A stretch of DNA of 6,570 bases from Pseudomonadota bacterium (lineage in GTDB: Bacteria > Pseudomonadota > Gammaproteobacteria > Steroidobacterales > Steroidobacteraceae): the NCBI GenBank assembly GCA_021781775.1, contig JAJXWE010000095.1, positions 1 through 6,570 of the forward strand, read 5' to 3'. A program made the position numbers and the translations under genes. Under the pieces are notes generated by a model, which was not told the origin of the DNA, did no database searches, and worked only from the letters and a program-made list of their open reading frames with translations. Shown piece after piece: positions 1 through 6,294 of this stretch (the first letter of the stretch is position 1; every line of letters begins with the position of its first letter).

Positions 1-1
1 A

Positions 2-322
2 TCCGTTCTTCACGACGAAGGCGAGCCGGAAGTCGTGGTCCTCCTCATCACACACAGCGCGCCACAACGTGCCGAAGACGCCATCGAGATTCCGCCGGCA
101 ACCAAGCAGCGCCTGGGACTTGATTCCGAGCGGTCCTGGATCGTGATCACCGAGGCAAACGAATTTGTGTGGCCAGGACCCGACCTGCGTCCCGTGCCCG
201 GACGTGATGGCTCGACGATTGTGCACGGTGCGTTGCCGCCGAAGTTCTTCGTCCATGTCCGCGACCGGTTTCTACAGCGCATTGCACAGGACAAAGCTCA
301 ACCGGTCAAAAGGACGGGCTGA
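2..322 (+). CDS. PemK/MazF-like growth inhibitor family protein, 5' end cut by window edge
   Basis: The frame is open from the first bases of the window, so the N-terminus lies to the left; 106 codons are visible before a TGA stop. An apparent GTG at 35 is internal and not a convincing start. The visible part has a hydrophobic strand (VVVLLITH), then the segment AIEIPPATKQRLGL, then SERSWIVITEANEFVWPGPD, and a short basic tail. From memory, this 'ITH..P..AIEIP..TK..LGLD..RSWIV..E.N.F.WPGPDLRP' pattern is typical of a family annotated as PemK-like or type II toxin (MazF/PemK fold). True MazF/PemK proteins are ribosome-independent or ribosome-associated mRNA endonucleases, but this distant subfamily is not well characterised and I cannot see active-site residues. 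No antitoxin gene is visible inside the window. Next gene downstream starts about 230 bases away on the same strand. An alternative is a non-toxic SH3-barrel protein. Confidence 0.6.
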   Translation, partial: SVLHDEGEPEVVVLLITHSAPQRAEDAIEIPPATKQRLGLDSERSWIVITEANEFVWPGPDLRPVPGRDGSTIVHGALPPKFFVHVRDRFLQRIAQDKAQPVKRTG

Positions 323-328
323 TCCCAA

Positions 329-344
329 CCCGGAGGTCTCCGGG
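329..344. repeat. Inverted repeat (7-bp arms) just after the PemK-like gene
   Basis: The sequence CCCGGAG-GT-CTCCGGG forms a perfect inverted repeat beginning six bases after the upstream stop codon. Because two bases are too few for a loop, the real hairpin would have a 6-bp stem and a 4-base loop. It could help end transcription or protect the 3' end of the mRNA. No T-run follows on the plus strand, so it is not a standard intrinsic terminator. The function is inferred only from position. Confidence 0.25.
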
Positions 345-551
345 GATCCCGGGGCGGTTCACGCGGCTTTTCAGTCTGTCCGCCACGGTGTCCGGGCATC
401 GCACCGCCGCTGCCGAGGATCTCGATCGCGGTTGATCACCGGCGCATGCACCGCGTGTCCTCGATAATGCTCTAGAATAAAATGGCGAGCCTGATGCGGA
501 TGCGCCGCAGCTCACTTGTTGCCCTTCAATGTCATGCATTGACGGCACTCG

Positions 552-788
552 ATGCCAACCCCGGAATCGACCGTGAACGCAGCCACCGCAGACCTGACAC
601 TGCAAATGCTCGAATGGATCGCCGAGCGCCCCCGAGATTACGCGGAAGTGATGGAGGCGTGGCGGACCACGTGTCCGCGCTTGTCGCTGTGGGAGGACGC
701 CTGCATTGACGGCCTGATCGAGCATGAGAGTGGCACCGGGAGGGTGATCCTGAGCCCGCGCGCCAGAGCGCTGCTCGCATCCCGATGA
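552..788 (+). CDS. Small conserved hypothetical protein, possible winged-helix fold
   Basis: This is a 78-residue protein. I recognise the central pattern (LEWIAERPRDYAEVMEAWRT, then CPRLSLWEDACIDGLIEHE, then a VILSPRARALL tail) as that of a small family with no known function that I recall seeing annotated only as hypothetical. The layout of helix, helix, amphipathic helix and a short strand pair ending in 'L(T/S)PRGR..L' resembles small winged-helix DNA-binding domains, which is an inference. The ATG at 552 has a poor ribosome-binding site. A GTG at 573 preceded by GGAA six bases upstream would give a 71-residue protein and is a fair alternative start. The stop lies 22 bases before the hydroxyacid dehydrogenase on the same strand, so the two are probably co-transcribed and the small protein may be linked to that enzyme. 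No signal peptide or membrane segment is visible. Confidence 0.65.
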   Translation: MPTPESTVNAATADLTLQMLEWIAERPRDYAEVMEAWRTTCPRLSLWEDACIDGLIEHESGTGRVILSPRARALLASR

Positions 789-810
789 GCCTCTGGTCGG
801 AATAGTTCAG

Positions 811-1764
811 ATGAAGATCGCCATCCTCGATGACTACTTCGACACCGTGCGAACGCTGCCGTGCTTTGCCCAACTGGCCGGCCACGAGGTCCGCATCTGG
901 ACCGATCATGTCGAGGATGACGAGACGCTTGCCGCGCGACTTGTAGAGACCGAGGCACTGGTACTGATACGGGAGCGCACCAGGATTCGTGCGTCGCTTC
1001 TGCAGCAATTACCGCATCTGCGCCTCATCAGCCAGCGCAGCGTGTACCCGCACATCGACATCGCCGCGTGCACACGGCTGGGGATCGTCGTATCTTCCGA
1101 CATGCACCCCGGCACGCCGTCGTACGCGACAGCCGAACTGACATTCGGCCTGATCATCGCGGCCGTCCGGCAAATTCCCCGGCAGGTGAATGCATTGCGG
1201 GCCGGTCACTGGCAGTGCGGCGTCGACACGAGCTTGCGCGACAAGGTGCTCGGCATCTTCGGCTATGGCCGCATCGGCAGGGCCGTTGCCGATTATGGCC
1301 GCGCCTTCGGCATGCGCGTGCTGATCTGGGCAAGCGAGGCATCCCGCGCCAGGGCTCGTGCCGACGGATGGACGGTGGCCGAGAGCAAATCGCAGTTCTT
1401 TTCCACGGCCGATGTCGTGTCGCTCCACCTGCGACTTCTCAACGCAACGCGTCACATCGTCACCGCAGCGGACCTGTCGGGGATGAAGCCCACGGCGCTT
1501 ATCGTCAACACCAGCCGCGCCGGGCTCATCGAACCGGGCGCGCTGGCCGCAGCGCTGCGGGCCGGACGGCCGGGCCTGGCAGCCGTCGACGTGTACGAGG
1601 AGGAGCCTCTGCTCGATACGCATCACCCGTTGCTGGACATGGACAATGTCATCTGCACGCCGCATATCGGCTACCTCACTCGCGAGGAATGGGGGATATC
1701 CGGTTCGCTGACGTCTTCGATCAGATCAATGCCTACGCCGCCGGGAGCCCCACCCATGTGGTGA
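811..1764 (+). CDS. D-2-hydroxyacid dehydrogenase family protein, 3' end frameshifted
   Basis: NAD(P)-dependent enzymes of this family reduce 2-oxoacids to D-2-hydroxyacids or run the reverse reaction, in the cytoplasm. The ORF gives 317 residues. The N-terminal substrate domain starts MKIAILDDY. The Rossmann motif GYGRIG is at about 151-156. The three catalytic residues fit Arg236 (NTSRAG), Glu265 (VYEEEP) and His285 (TPHIGY). The segment around 76-106, containing HPGTPSYA, belongs to the subfamily with a serine/tyrosine-rich active-site loop; the exact substrate (phosphoglycerate, glyoxylate or another) cannot be told. The ATG at 811 has a GGA nine bases upstream and fits the family start. 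After Trp294 the reading frame leaves the family: residues from 295 onward (GISGSLTSS..., proline-rich, ending PPMW) match nothing expected, while the correct C-terminus is found in another frame (see next entry). All catalytic residues precede the break, but the final helix that packs on the substrate domain is lost, so activity is uncertain. Confidence 0.85.
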   Translation: MKIAILDDYFDTVRTLPCFAQLAGHEVRIWTDHVEDDETLAARLVETEALVLIRERTRIRASLLQQLPHLRLISQRSVYPHIDIAACTRLGIVVSSDMHPGTPSYATAELTFGLIIAAVRQIPRQVNALRAGHWQCGVDTSLRDKVLGIFGYGRIGRAVADYGRAFGMRVLIWASEASRARARADGWTVAESKSQFFSTADVVSLHLRLLNATRHIVTAADLSGMKPTALIVNTSRAGLIEPGALAAALRAGRPGLAAVDVYEEEPLLDTHHPLLDMDNVICTPHIGYLTREEWGISGSLTSSIRSMPTPPGAPPMW

Positions 1765-1820
1765 ACCCGGACGTGCTGTCGTGTCGCGCCCTGCGGACTC
1801 ACCCGCAGGACGCCAGGTGA
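1695..1820 (+). pseudogene. Out-of-frame C-terminal remnant of the D-2-hydroxyacid dehydrogenase
   Basis: Read from 1695, the sequence gives DIRFADVFDQINAYAAG followed by SPTHVVNPDVL and a short tail to a TGA at 1818-1820. This is what the family has after 'HIGY.TRE': an aromatic-acidic start, an amphipathic helix (DVFDQINAYAAG) and a 'P..VVNP..L' ending. The junction falls in a run of five G at 1691-1695. Losing two G would give EEWDIRF, the best family alignment; gaining one G would give EEWGDIRF. The full gene would therefore span 811-1820. Cause not decidable here: a real mutation, a sequencing or assembly slip in the G run, or, less likely, programmed -1 slippage. Confidence 0.75.
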
Positions 1821-2015
1821 TGCCCGACGGAGGCGCCGGTTCGCACGCCACGACAGGGCACTTGCAGTCATAATAAGACCCGCGACCGCCGCCGGTGCCC
1901 GCTCGCTTACGCAACAGCACCGAGCGCATTTGGACAGCCGCGCCGATAGCGCTGAGAGGATTCCGACCGTTACGGGCCGCGAGCCCTGCGCGCCGCCTCG
2001 CAGCGCAGCACGCGA

Positions 2016-2411
2016 CTACGGAATTTTCACGGTGACGGAGGAGCGCGGCAAGGTCCACACCATGACGGTCGCCGGCCTGCAGTGCAGGCCAGCAAGCGGC
2101 ACCTTGATCACTTCAGTGTAGGGCCTGGTGGCCACATCGTTGCCCTGCGCATCGACCAGGGCCGCGGCGATGACCCGGCCGGCCGGCCCATGGAGCTGAG
2201 CTCTAGACCTGCGGCAGCGACCCCAGCGAATGGCGAAGTGATGATGCGGGTTCGTACCATCGTACAACACGGTGATCACGAGCTGATCGCCGGTCGGATC
2301 ATAGTGTGCGGACTCGATCTCGTCCGCCATCGCCGTGCGTGTGGCCAGTGCCAGTACCGCCACACAGGCCAGCAGCGCCCAGGGCATCCATTTCAGTCGC
2401 GACGCACTCAT
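2016..2411 (-). CDS. Small exported protein of unknown function
   Basis: This gene encodes 131 residues when started at the ATG at 2409-2411, which has a GGA eight bases upstream; longer frames to 2420 or 2543 are open but would bury the signal peptide. The N-terminus is a typical Sec signal peptide: basic start (SASRLKW), hydrophobic stretch at about 9-23, and an AMA-Asp cleavage site near residue 29. The mature part of about 102 residues reads as alternating beta strands (QLVITVLYDG, RVIAAALVDAQG, TVMVWTLP, VTVKIP). It has a histidine cluster NPHHHF at 55-60 and two cysteines, Cys66 and Cys111, that could form a periplasmic disulfide. This suggests a small beta-sandwich in the periplasm or outside the cell. 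I do not recognise the family. It is transcribed toward the hydroxyacid dehydrogenase gene and away from sppA, in the same direction as sppA but 322 bases downstream, probably with its own promoter. Confidence 0.65.
   Translation of the reverse strand: MSASRLKWMPWALLACVAVLALATRTAMADEIESAHYDPTGDQLVITVLYDGTNPHHHFAIRWGRCRRSRAQLHGPAGRVIAAALVDAQGNDVATRPYTEVIKVPLAGLHCRPATVMVWTLPRSSVTVKIP
2074..2090. repeat. Perfect 8-bp inverted repeat inside the exported-protein gene
   Basis: GGCCTGCA and TGCAGGCC flank a single central base. The repeat lies over the codons for the LHCRP segment (around Cys111) of the minus-strand gene. No T-run follows in either direction. It may be chance in GC-rich coding DNA, or a structured mRNA element or protein-binding palindrome. 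Confidence 0.3.
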
Positions 2412-2733
2412 GTGCTGCATCCGGGTTCGGAACCGAGCCGTGGCTTGCGAGTGTACGGCCGAAGACGGCCAATGCAAACCAGCGCACAGGTCCGCCAAGG
2501 TGACAACACACAGCGGAAGCGCGGGCCCAAGCGGCGCCATCACCGACCGCGAGGCCGCTCGTTCCCGCAGCGGACCGATGTTCGCGACACCGTCCGGACG
2601 TCACGCGGCAAATCTGCGTTCGACGCCACGCTGAGGGTCATGCGCAGGCGCTGCGCAAATGACGCTGACGGGCGGGGGTGTCGTGCATCGGCTCACGCTC
2701 AGACACGGAGCCGGAGCCGACGCGAGCGCGTGC
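2412..2733. other. Gap between sppA and the exported-protein gene, no credible gene
   Basis: This 322-base stretch holds only overlapping open frames with low-complexity, arginine-rich translations that look like shadows. The one structured element is the hairpin at 2637-2663. The left part should hold the promoter and ribosome-binding site of the minus-strand exported-protein gene; no strong -35/-10 pair is evident. Confidence 0.55.
2637..2663 (-). terminator. GC-rich hairpin downstream of sppA, possible end of the operon
   Basis: A 7-bp stem, TGCGCAG / CTGCGCA, with a GCG loop lies at 2641-2657. The stem extends by four more pairs (GTCA / TGAC) across a two-base AA bulge, giving 11 pairs. 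It begins about 70 bases past the sppA stop. No U-run follows in the minus direction, so it is not a classic intrinsic terminator. It could block 3' exonucleases or work with Rho. Confidence 0.35.
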
Positions 2734-4578
2734 TCAGCGCACGCGGCAAAAGCAGTACGAGTAGAGCCGGCCGCGCGTGCCGAAACGTCCGAGCTCGGCC
2801 AGCTGCCGCTCGTAGGGACTGATGCGCGAGGCGAGCGCTCCGAAGCCGGGCAGGCTCACGCGCGGCCCGAACACCGACACCGCAGTGAATGCCGCACGCG
2901 CCTGGGCACGTTGCAGCAGCATCTGCGTCCACGACAGGTGCGGATGGATGAACTCGACCCGGTAGTGCTCGATCTTGGCCAGGCCCGCGGCGGCCCGCTC
3001 CGCATCCTCGAGCGTGCCGAGGTGATCCACCAGGCCAATGTGCCGCGCGTCGGTGCCGGCCCACACGTGGCCCTGCCCGATCGCGTTGACCTGAGTGTCC
3101 GTCAGATGGCGCCCGGCGGCCACCCGGTCGACGAACTGCGCATAGCCGCGCGTGATCTGCGACTGGATGAGCACACGCGACTCGGCGTTCAGCGACTGCC
3201 CGAGCGCCTCCTGGCCGGCGAGCGGTGTCGTGCCCACCCCGTCGCTGGTGATGCCGAAGCGTGCCAGCGCGTGCTTGAACGTCGGCACGATGGCGAAGAT
3301 GCCGATCGAACCGGTGAGCGTCGCCGGGCTGGCATAGATCTCGTTGGCGGGAGCGGCGATGTAGTAGCCCCCCGAGGCCGCCAGGTCGCCCATCGAGACC
3401 ACCACCGGCTTGCCCGCGCTGCGCAGCTTGCGCACCGCGTGGTAGATCTCCTCGGCGGCGTCGACGCTGCCGCCGGGGCTGTCGATGCGCAGCACCACGG
3501 CCTTCACCTGCTTGTTCAGGCGCGCCGAGCGGATCAGCTGCGAGAGCGTGGCCCCGCCGATCACGCCCGGGGGCTGGTCCCCATCGAGCATCTCCCCGGA
3601 GGCGACGATCACCGCGACGCGCGGCTCGTCGGCGCCGGCGGCACGCTGCTCGCTACGCTCGATCTCGGCATAGTCGCCGGCGGAGATCTGGTTGAACGAG
3701 CCGTTCTTATCGGCGCCGGCCAGCTCGATCACGCGCTGCTCGAACTTCTGCTTGTCGGCGAGCGCGGTGACCAGGTGGGCCTTGAGGGCCACCTGGGCGG
3801 CATCGCCGTCGGCGGCCGTGACCGCCTGCGGAAGCGTGGCGACGTACGCGCCGATGGCCGCGGCGGGCAGGCCCCGTGCGGCGCCCACCTCGCGCTGGTA
3901 GGTCGACCATTCGGCGCCGAGATAGGCGGTGCTTTGCGCGCGATCCGCCTTGGACATGTTATCGCGCGTGAAGATCTCCACCGCGCTCTTGTACTTGCCG
4001 ACGCGGAACACGTGCACGTTGACACCGAGCTTGCGCAACAGTCCGCGGAAGTACAGCGAGTAGCTGCCGTAGCCACGCAGCATCACGTAGCCGGTCGGAT
4101 CGAGGTAGACCGCGCTCGCCTGGGCGGCGAGGTAGTACTGGGTCTGGTCGTAGGCCGTGCCGTAGGCGAGCACCGGCTTGCCGCTCGCGCGGAACACGCG
4201 GATCGCGCGCGCCAGCTCCTCGAGCATCGGCAGCCCCGCGTTGCTCATGTCGTCCAGATCGAGCACCAGCACGCGGATGCGCGGGTCCTTGGCCCCCGCG
4301 CGGATCGCCGCGACGAGATTCCACAGCAGCGTCTCGTGCACGCCCTCGCCCTGGGCGTTCTCGATCGCGCGCTCCACCGGGTCGCCCGTGAGCTGCTCGA
4401 CGAGGCGGCCCTGCGGAGCCACCACCAGGGCGGCGCGCTCCGGCACGCTGGGCGTCGACTCGTGCAGCACCCCGATGACGAAGCCGGCGAGCGCCAGCAG
4501 CACGATCAGGTGCAGCAGCTTGCGCAGCCCGTCCAGGCCACGCCAGACCCCGAGCAGAAACTTGCGCACAGTGCCCAC
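2734..4578 (-). CDS. sppA: Signal peptide peptidase SppA, 67K (long) type
   Basis: SppA is an inner-membrane serine protease that degrades signal peptides after they are cut from exported proteins; its active face is in the periplasm. The 614-residue length fits the long, two-domain form like that of E. coli. A basic N-terminus is followed by one membrane anchor at about 21-38. The N-terminal domain carries GKYKSAVE at 194-201, with Lys197 as the expected general base. The C-terminal domain carries DSPGGS at 366-371 and MGDLAASGGYY at 396-406, with Ser402 as the nucleophile. Thus the Ser/Lys dyad is split over the two halves, as known for E. coli SppA. The end, LYSYCFC, matches the cysteine-bearing C-terminus of long SppA proteins. 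The start is a GTG at 4578, 11 bases after the rplS stop, with no strong Shine-Dalgarno; a second GTG at 4569 is possible. Translation is probably coupled to rplS. The link to the rpsP-rplS operon is not the E. coli arrangement. Confidence 0.95.
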   Translation of the reverse strand: MGTVRKFLLGVWRGLDGLRKLLHLIVLLALAGFVIGVLHESTPSVPERAALVVAPQGRLVEQLTGDPVERAIENAQGEGVHETLLWNLVAAIRAGAKDPRIRVLVLDLDDMSNAGLPMLEELARAIRVFRASGKPVLAYGTAYDQTQYYLAAQASAVYLDPTGYVMLRGYGSYSLYFRGLLRKLGVNVHVFRVGKYKSAVEIFTRDNMSKADRAQSTAYLGAEWSTYQREVGAARGLPAAAIGAYVATLPQAVTAADGDAAQVALKAHLVTALADKQKFEQRVIELAGADKNGSFNQISAGDYAEIERSEQRAAGADEPRVAVIVASGEMLDGDQPPGVIGGATLSQLIRSARLNKQVKAVVLRIDSPGGSVDAAEEIYHAVRKLRSAGKPVVVSMGDLAASGGYYIAAPANEIYASPATLTGSIGIFAIVPTFKHALARFGITSDGVGTTPLAGQEALGQSLNAESRVLIQSQITRGYAQFVDRVAAGRHLTDTQVNAIGQGHVWAGTDARHIGLVDHLGTLEDAERAAAGLAKIEHYRVEFIHPHLSWTQMLLQRAQARAAFTAVSVFGPRVSLPGFGALASRISPYERQLAELGRFGTRGRLYSYCFCRVR

Positions 4579-4589
4579 GAGCGGGCCGG

Positions 4590-4934
4590 TCAGAGCTTCT
4601 CTTCGATTCTCGCGGCCTTGCCCGAGAGCTCACGCAGGTAGTACAGCTTGGCGCGACGCACCTGGCCGCGACGCTTGACGGTGATGTCGCTGATCGCCGG
4701 GCTGTGGGTCTGGAAGACGCGCTCGACGCCCTCGCCGTGGGAGATCTTGCGTACCGTGAACGAGGAGTTCAGCCCACGGTTGCTGCGGGCGATGACCACG
4801 CCCTCGTAGGCCTGCACGCGCTCGCGGTCGCCTTCGACCACCTTCACCTGCACGATCACAGTGTCGCCGGGCTTGAAGTCCGGCACCTTGCGGGTCATGC
4901 GCTCTTTCTCGAGTTGTTGAATGATGTTGCTCAT
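4590..4934 (-). CDS. rplS: 50S ribosomal protein L19
   Basis: L19 binds 23S rRNA at the 30S-50S interface. The 114-residue product has the usual length and family sequence: MSNIIQQLEKE, then DFKPGDTV, the QAYEGVVIAR strand, RKISHGEGVERVF, and the basic KRRGQVRRAKLYYLREL near the C-terminus. An upstream in-frame ATG at 4988 would add 18 residues inside trmD and is rejected because L19 proteins begin at this Met. The start lies seven bases after the trmD stop. All conserved parts are present and nothing is odd. Confidence 0.98.
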   Translation of the reverse strand: MSNIIQQLEKERMTRKVPDFKPGDTVIVQVKVVEGDRERVQAYEGVVIARSNRGLNSSFTVRKISHGEGVERVFQTHSPAISDITVKRRGQVRRAKLYYLRELSGKAARIEEKL

Positions 4935-4941
4935 GGTCGTC

Positions 4942-5700
4942 TCATCCTCGATCGTCCTCCTCGACCGCCTCTGCGGCGAGGAATTCATCCAGTAACCGCT
5001 GCGCCTCGGGCGAGAGAGCTCGCCCCAGGATCAGATCCGGGCGGCGCCGCCAGGTGCGCGCCACCGCCTGCGCGAGTCGCCAGCGGTCGATGTCGGCATG
5101 GTTGCCCGACAGCAGCACCTTCGGCACCGCGAGGCCCTCGAACACGTCCGGCCGCGTGTAATGTGGCCAGTCGAGCAGTCCCTGCGAAAACGAATCCAGC
5201 GCACTCGAGCGCTCGTCCCCGAGCACCCCGGGCAGCAGCCTCGCCAGCGCATCGATCACCGTCAGCGCCGGCAGCTCCCCGCCCGAGAGCACGTAATCTC
5301 CGACCGACAGCTCCCGGTCGATCCCGAGCTCGATCACCCGCTCGTCCATCCCCTCGTAGCGTCCCGCCACGAGCAGCAGTCCCGGCCGCTCGGCCAGCGC
5401 CCGGGCATGCGCCTGCGTGAAGCGCTCGCCCTGCGCCGAGAGGCACACCCGCGGGCTGCCCGCCGGCAGGCGCGCATGCGCCGCGCGGATCGCCGCGAGC
5501 ATCGGCTCGGGCTTCAGCACCATGCCCGGTCCGCCCCCGTAGGGCCTATCGTCCACCGTGCGATGCACATCGCAGGTGTGCCCGCGCGGATCCTCCGTAC
5601 CCACCGCGAGCCGTCCGCTCGCGAGCGCCCGGCCCACCACGCCGAAGCGCAGCGCCTCGGTGATCATCTGCGGAAACAGCGTCACCACTTCGATCTGCAT
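4942..5700 (-). CDS. trmD: tRNA (guanine37-N1)-methyltransferase TrmD
   Basis: TrmD uses S-adenosylmethionine to methylate G37 next to the anticodon of tRNAs reading CUN, CCN and CGG, which prevents +1 frameshifting; it is usually essential. The 252 residues match the family length. Visible SPOUT trefoil-knot motifs are PYGGGPGM (53-60), LSAQGE (87-92), GRYEGMDERV (113-122) and GDYVLSGGELP (134-144). Arg154 and Asp169, in the same numbering as the residues studied in E. coli and H. influenzae TrmD, are both present. LLDWPHYTRP (175-184) belongs to the C-terminal tRNA-binding part; Trp178 replaces the more usual Cys. The ATG at 5700 gives MQIEVVTLFP, the normal start, and lies 14 bases after rimM. 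The very acidic C-terminus (EAVEEDDRG) ends seven bases before rplS. Confidence 0.98.
   Translation of the reverse strand: MQIEVVTLFPQMITEALRFGVVGRALASGRLAVGTEDPRGHTCDVHRTVDDRPYGGGPGMVLKPEPMLAAIRAAHARLPAGSPRVCLSAQGERFTQAHARALAERPGLLLVAGRYEGMDERVIELGIDRELSVGDYVLSGGELPALTVIDALARLLPGVLGDERSSALDSFSQGLLDWPHYTRPDVFEGLAVPKVLLSGNHADIDRWRLAQAVARTWRRRPDLILGRALSPEAQRLLDEFLAAEAVEEDDRG
4945..4949 (-). promoter_or_regulatory. Ribosome-binding site of rplS, directly before the trmD stop codon
   Basis: GAGGA ends ten bases before the rplS ATG and immediately precedes the trmD TGA. It is the clearest Shine-Dalgarno in this gene cluster. This fits a highly made ribosomal protein, and ribosomes ending trmD would pass straight over it. 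Confidence 0.45.
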
Positions 5701-5714
5701 GGTCCGCCCGCCCG

Positions 5715-6269
5715 CTACGCCAGCTCGGCCGGCCAGTCCACCAACACCCGCCGCGCCGCGAGGTCAACCTCGAGCAGGTGCGTCGGGTCCGCCAGCACCC
5801 AGTGCTCGCGCATCGCCTGCGACGGCGCGTCCGGCTGGGGCGACTCCCCACCGGACTCGCGCACCACCATCACCGCGCCCGCCGGCGCATCGACGAAATA
5901 CGCCACGGTCCCCAGCCGGCGCCCGTCGGTGTTGTGCACCGTACAGCCGACCACGTCCATGCGGTAGTACTGGCGTGGCCCGGTCGGCGGCAGCGCGCCG
6001 CGCTCGATCTCGACCGTCACGCCCGTCAGCCGGGCCGCCGCGTCGCGATCCTCGATCCCCTCGAGCCGCGCCACCAGCCGCCCGCCGTGCAACCGTCCCT
6101 CGAGCAGCCGCGCCGTGCTCGCCTCGGCTCCAGGCCGCGCAAGCCGCCAGAGGCCGTACTCGAGCAGCGCCTCGGGCGGGTCCGTGTAGGACGACACGTG
6201 CAGCCACCCGGCCAGGCCGTACGGCGCACCGATGCGCCCGAGCTCGACCCACCGGGAGCTGGCGTTCAC
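5715..6269 (-). CDS. rimM: Ribosome maturation factor RimM
   Basis: RimM binds ribosomal protein S19 and helps mature the 3' (head) domain of the 30S subunit. The 184-residue product shows the N-terminal RimM domain with GRIGAPYGLAGWLHV (11-25) and IEDRDAAARLTG (72-83), then the PRC-barrel domain opening with YYRMDVVG (101-108) and LGTVAYF (119-125). The end VDWPAEL fits the family. Two oddities are visible: a hydrophilic insertion at about 138-152 (SGGESPQPDAPSQ), and the usual LIPF stretch before the last strands replaced by HWVLADPTHLLEVDL. The start is a GTG at 6269 with no good Shine-Dalgarno. It lies 25 bases after rpsP and just past a GC palindrome, which fits the known low output of rimM relative to ribosomal protein genes in E. 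coli. Confidence 0.95.
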   Translation of the reverse strand: MNASSRWVELGRIGAPYGLAGWLHVSSYTDPPEALLEYGLWRLARPGAEASTARLLEGRLHGGRLVARLEGIEDRDAAARLTGVTVEIERGALPPTGPRQYYRMDVVGCTVHNTDGRRLGTVAYFVDAPAGAVMVVRESGGESPQPDAPSQAMREHWVLADPTHLLEVDLAARRVLVDWPAELA

Positions 6270-6273
6270 GGCA

Positions 6274-6285
6274 GGCCGCGCGGCC
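6274..6285. repeat. GC-only palindrome in the rpsP-rimM gap
   Basis: GGCCGCGCGGCC is a perfect 12-base palindrome, with outer GC pairs possible beyond an A-G mismatch. It lies four bases upstream of the rimM GTG, where a ribosome would bind. As RNA it could fold to a GGCC stem with a GCGC loop and reduce rimM translation. The role is inferred from position. Confidence 0.35.
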
Positions 6286-6294
6286 GGCAGCGAA

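Noticed and set aside
432..478. Possible promoter before the small hypothetical gene: TTGATC with GATAAT or TAGAAT
   Set aside because: The -10-like boxes are good, but TTGATC is 25 or more bases away and no -35 box is found at proper spacing.
1068..1820. A 250-codon plus-strand open frame overlapping the dehydrogenase
   Set aside because: Only its last part (from 1695) carries meaningful protein sequence; the rest is a shadow of the dehydrogenase.
2450..2477. Possible promoter for the exported-protein gene: TTGCAT and TACACT with 16-base spacing, minus strand
   Set aside because: Each box matches the consensus poorly, and the spacer is itself a small GGCCG inverted repeat; too weak to annotate.
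2016..2543. A longer start for the exported protein at 2543
   Set aside because: It would place 44 residues before a clear signal peptide.
2659..4641. A 660-codon plus-strand open frame opposite sppA
   Set aside because: It lies antisense to a gene with full catalytic motifs, and its translation is rich in Arg, Ala, His and Gly without recognisable domains. Long antisense frames are common in high-GC coding DNA.
4590..4988. A longer rplS start at 4988
   Set aside because: It would add residues overlapping trmD; L19 proteins start at the Met at 4934, which has a GAGGA site.
5098..5967. A 289-codon plus-strand open frame opposite trmD and rimM
   Set aside because: It is antisense to two certain genes and low in complexity.
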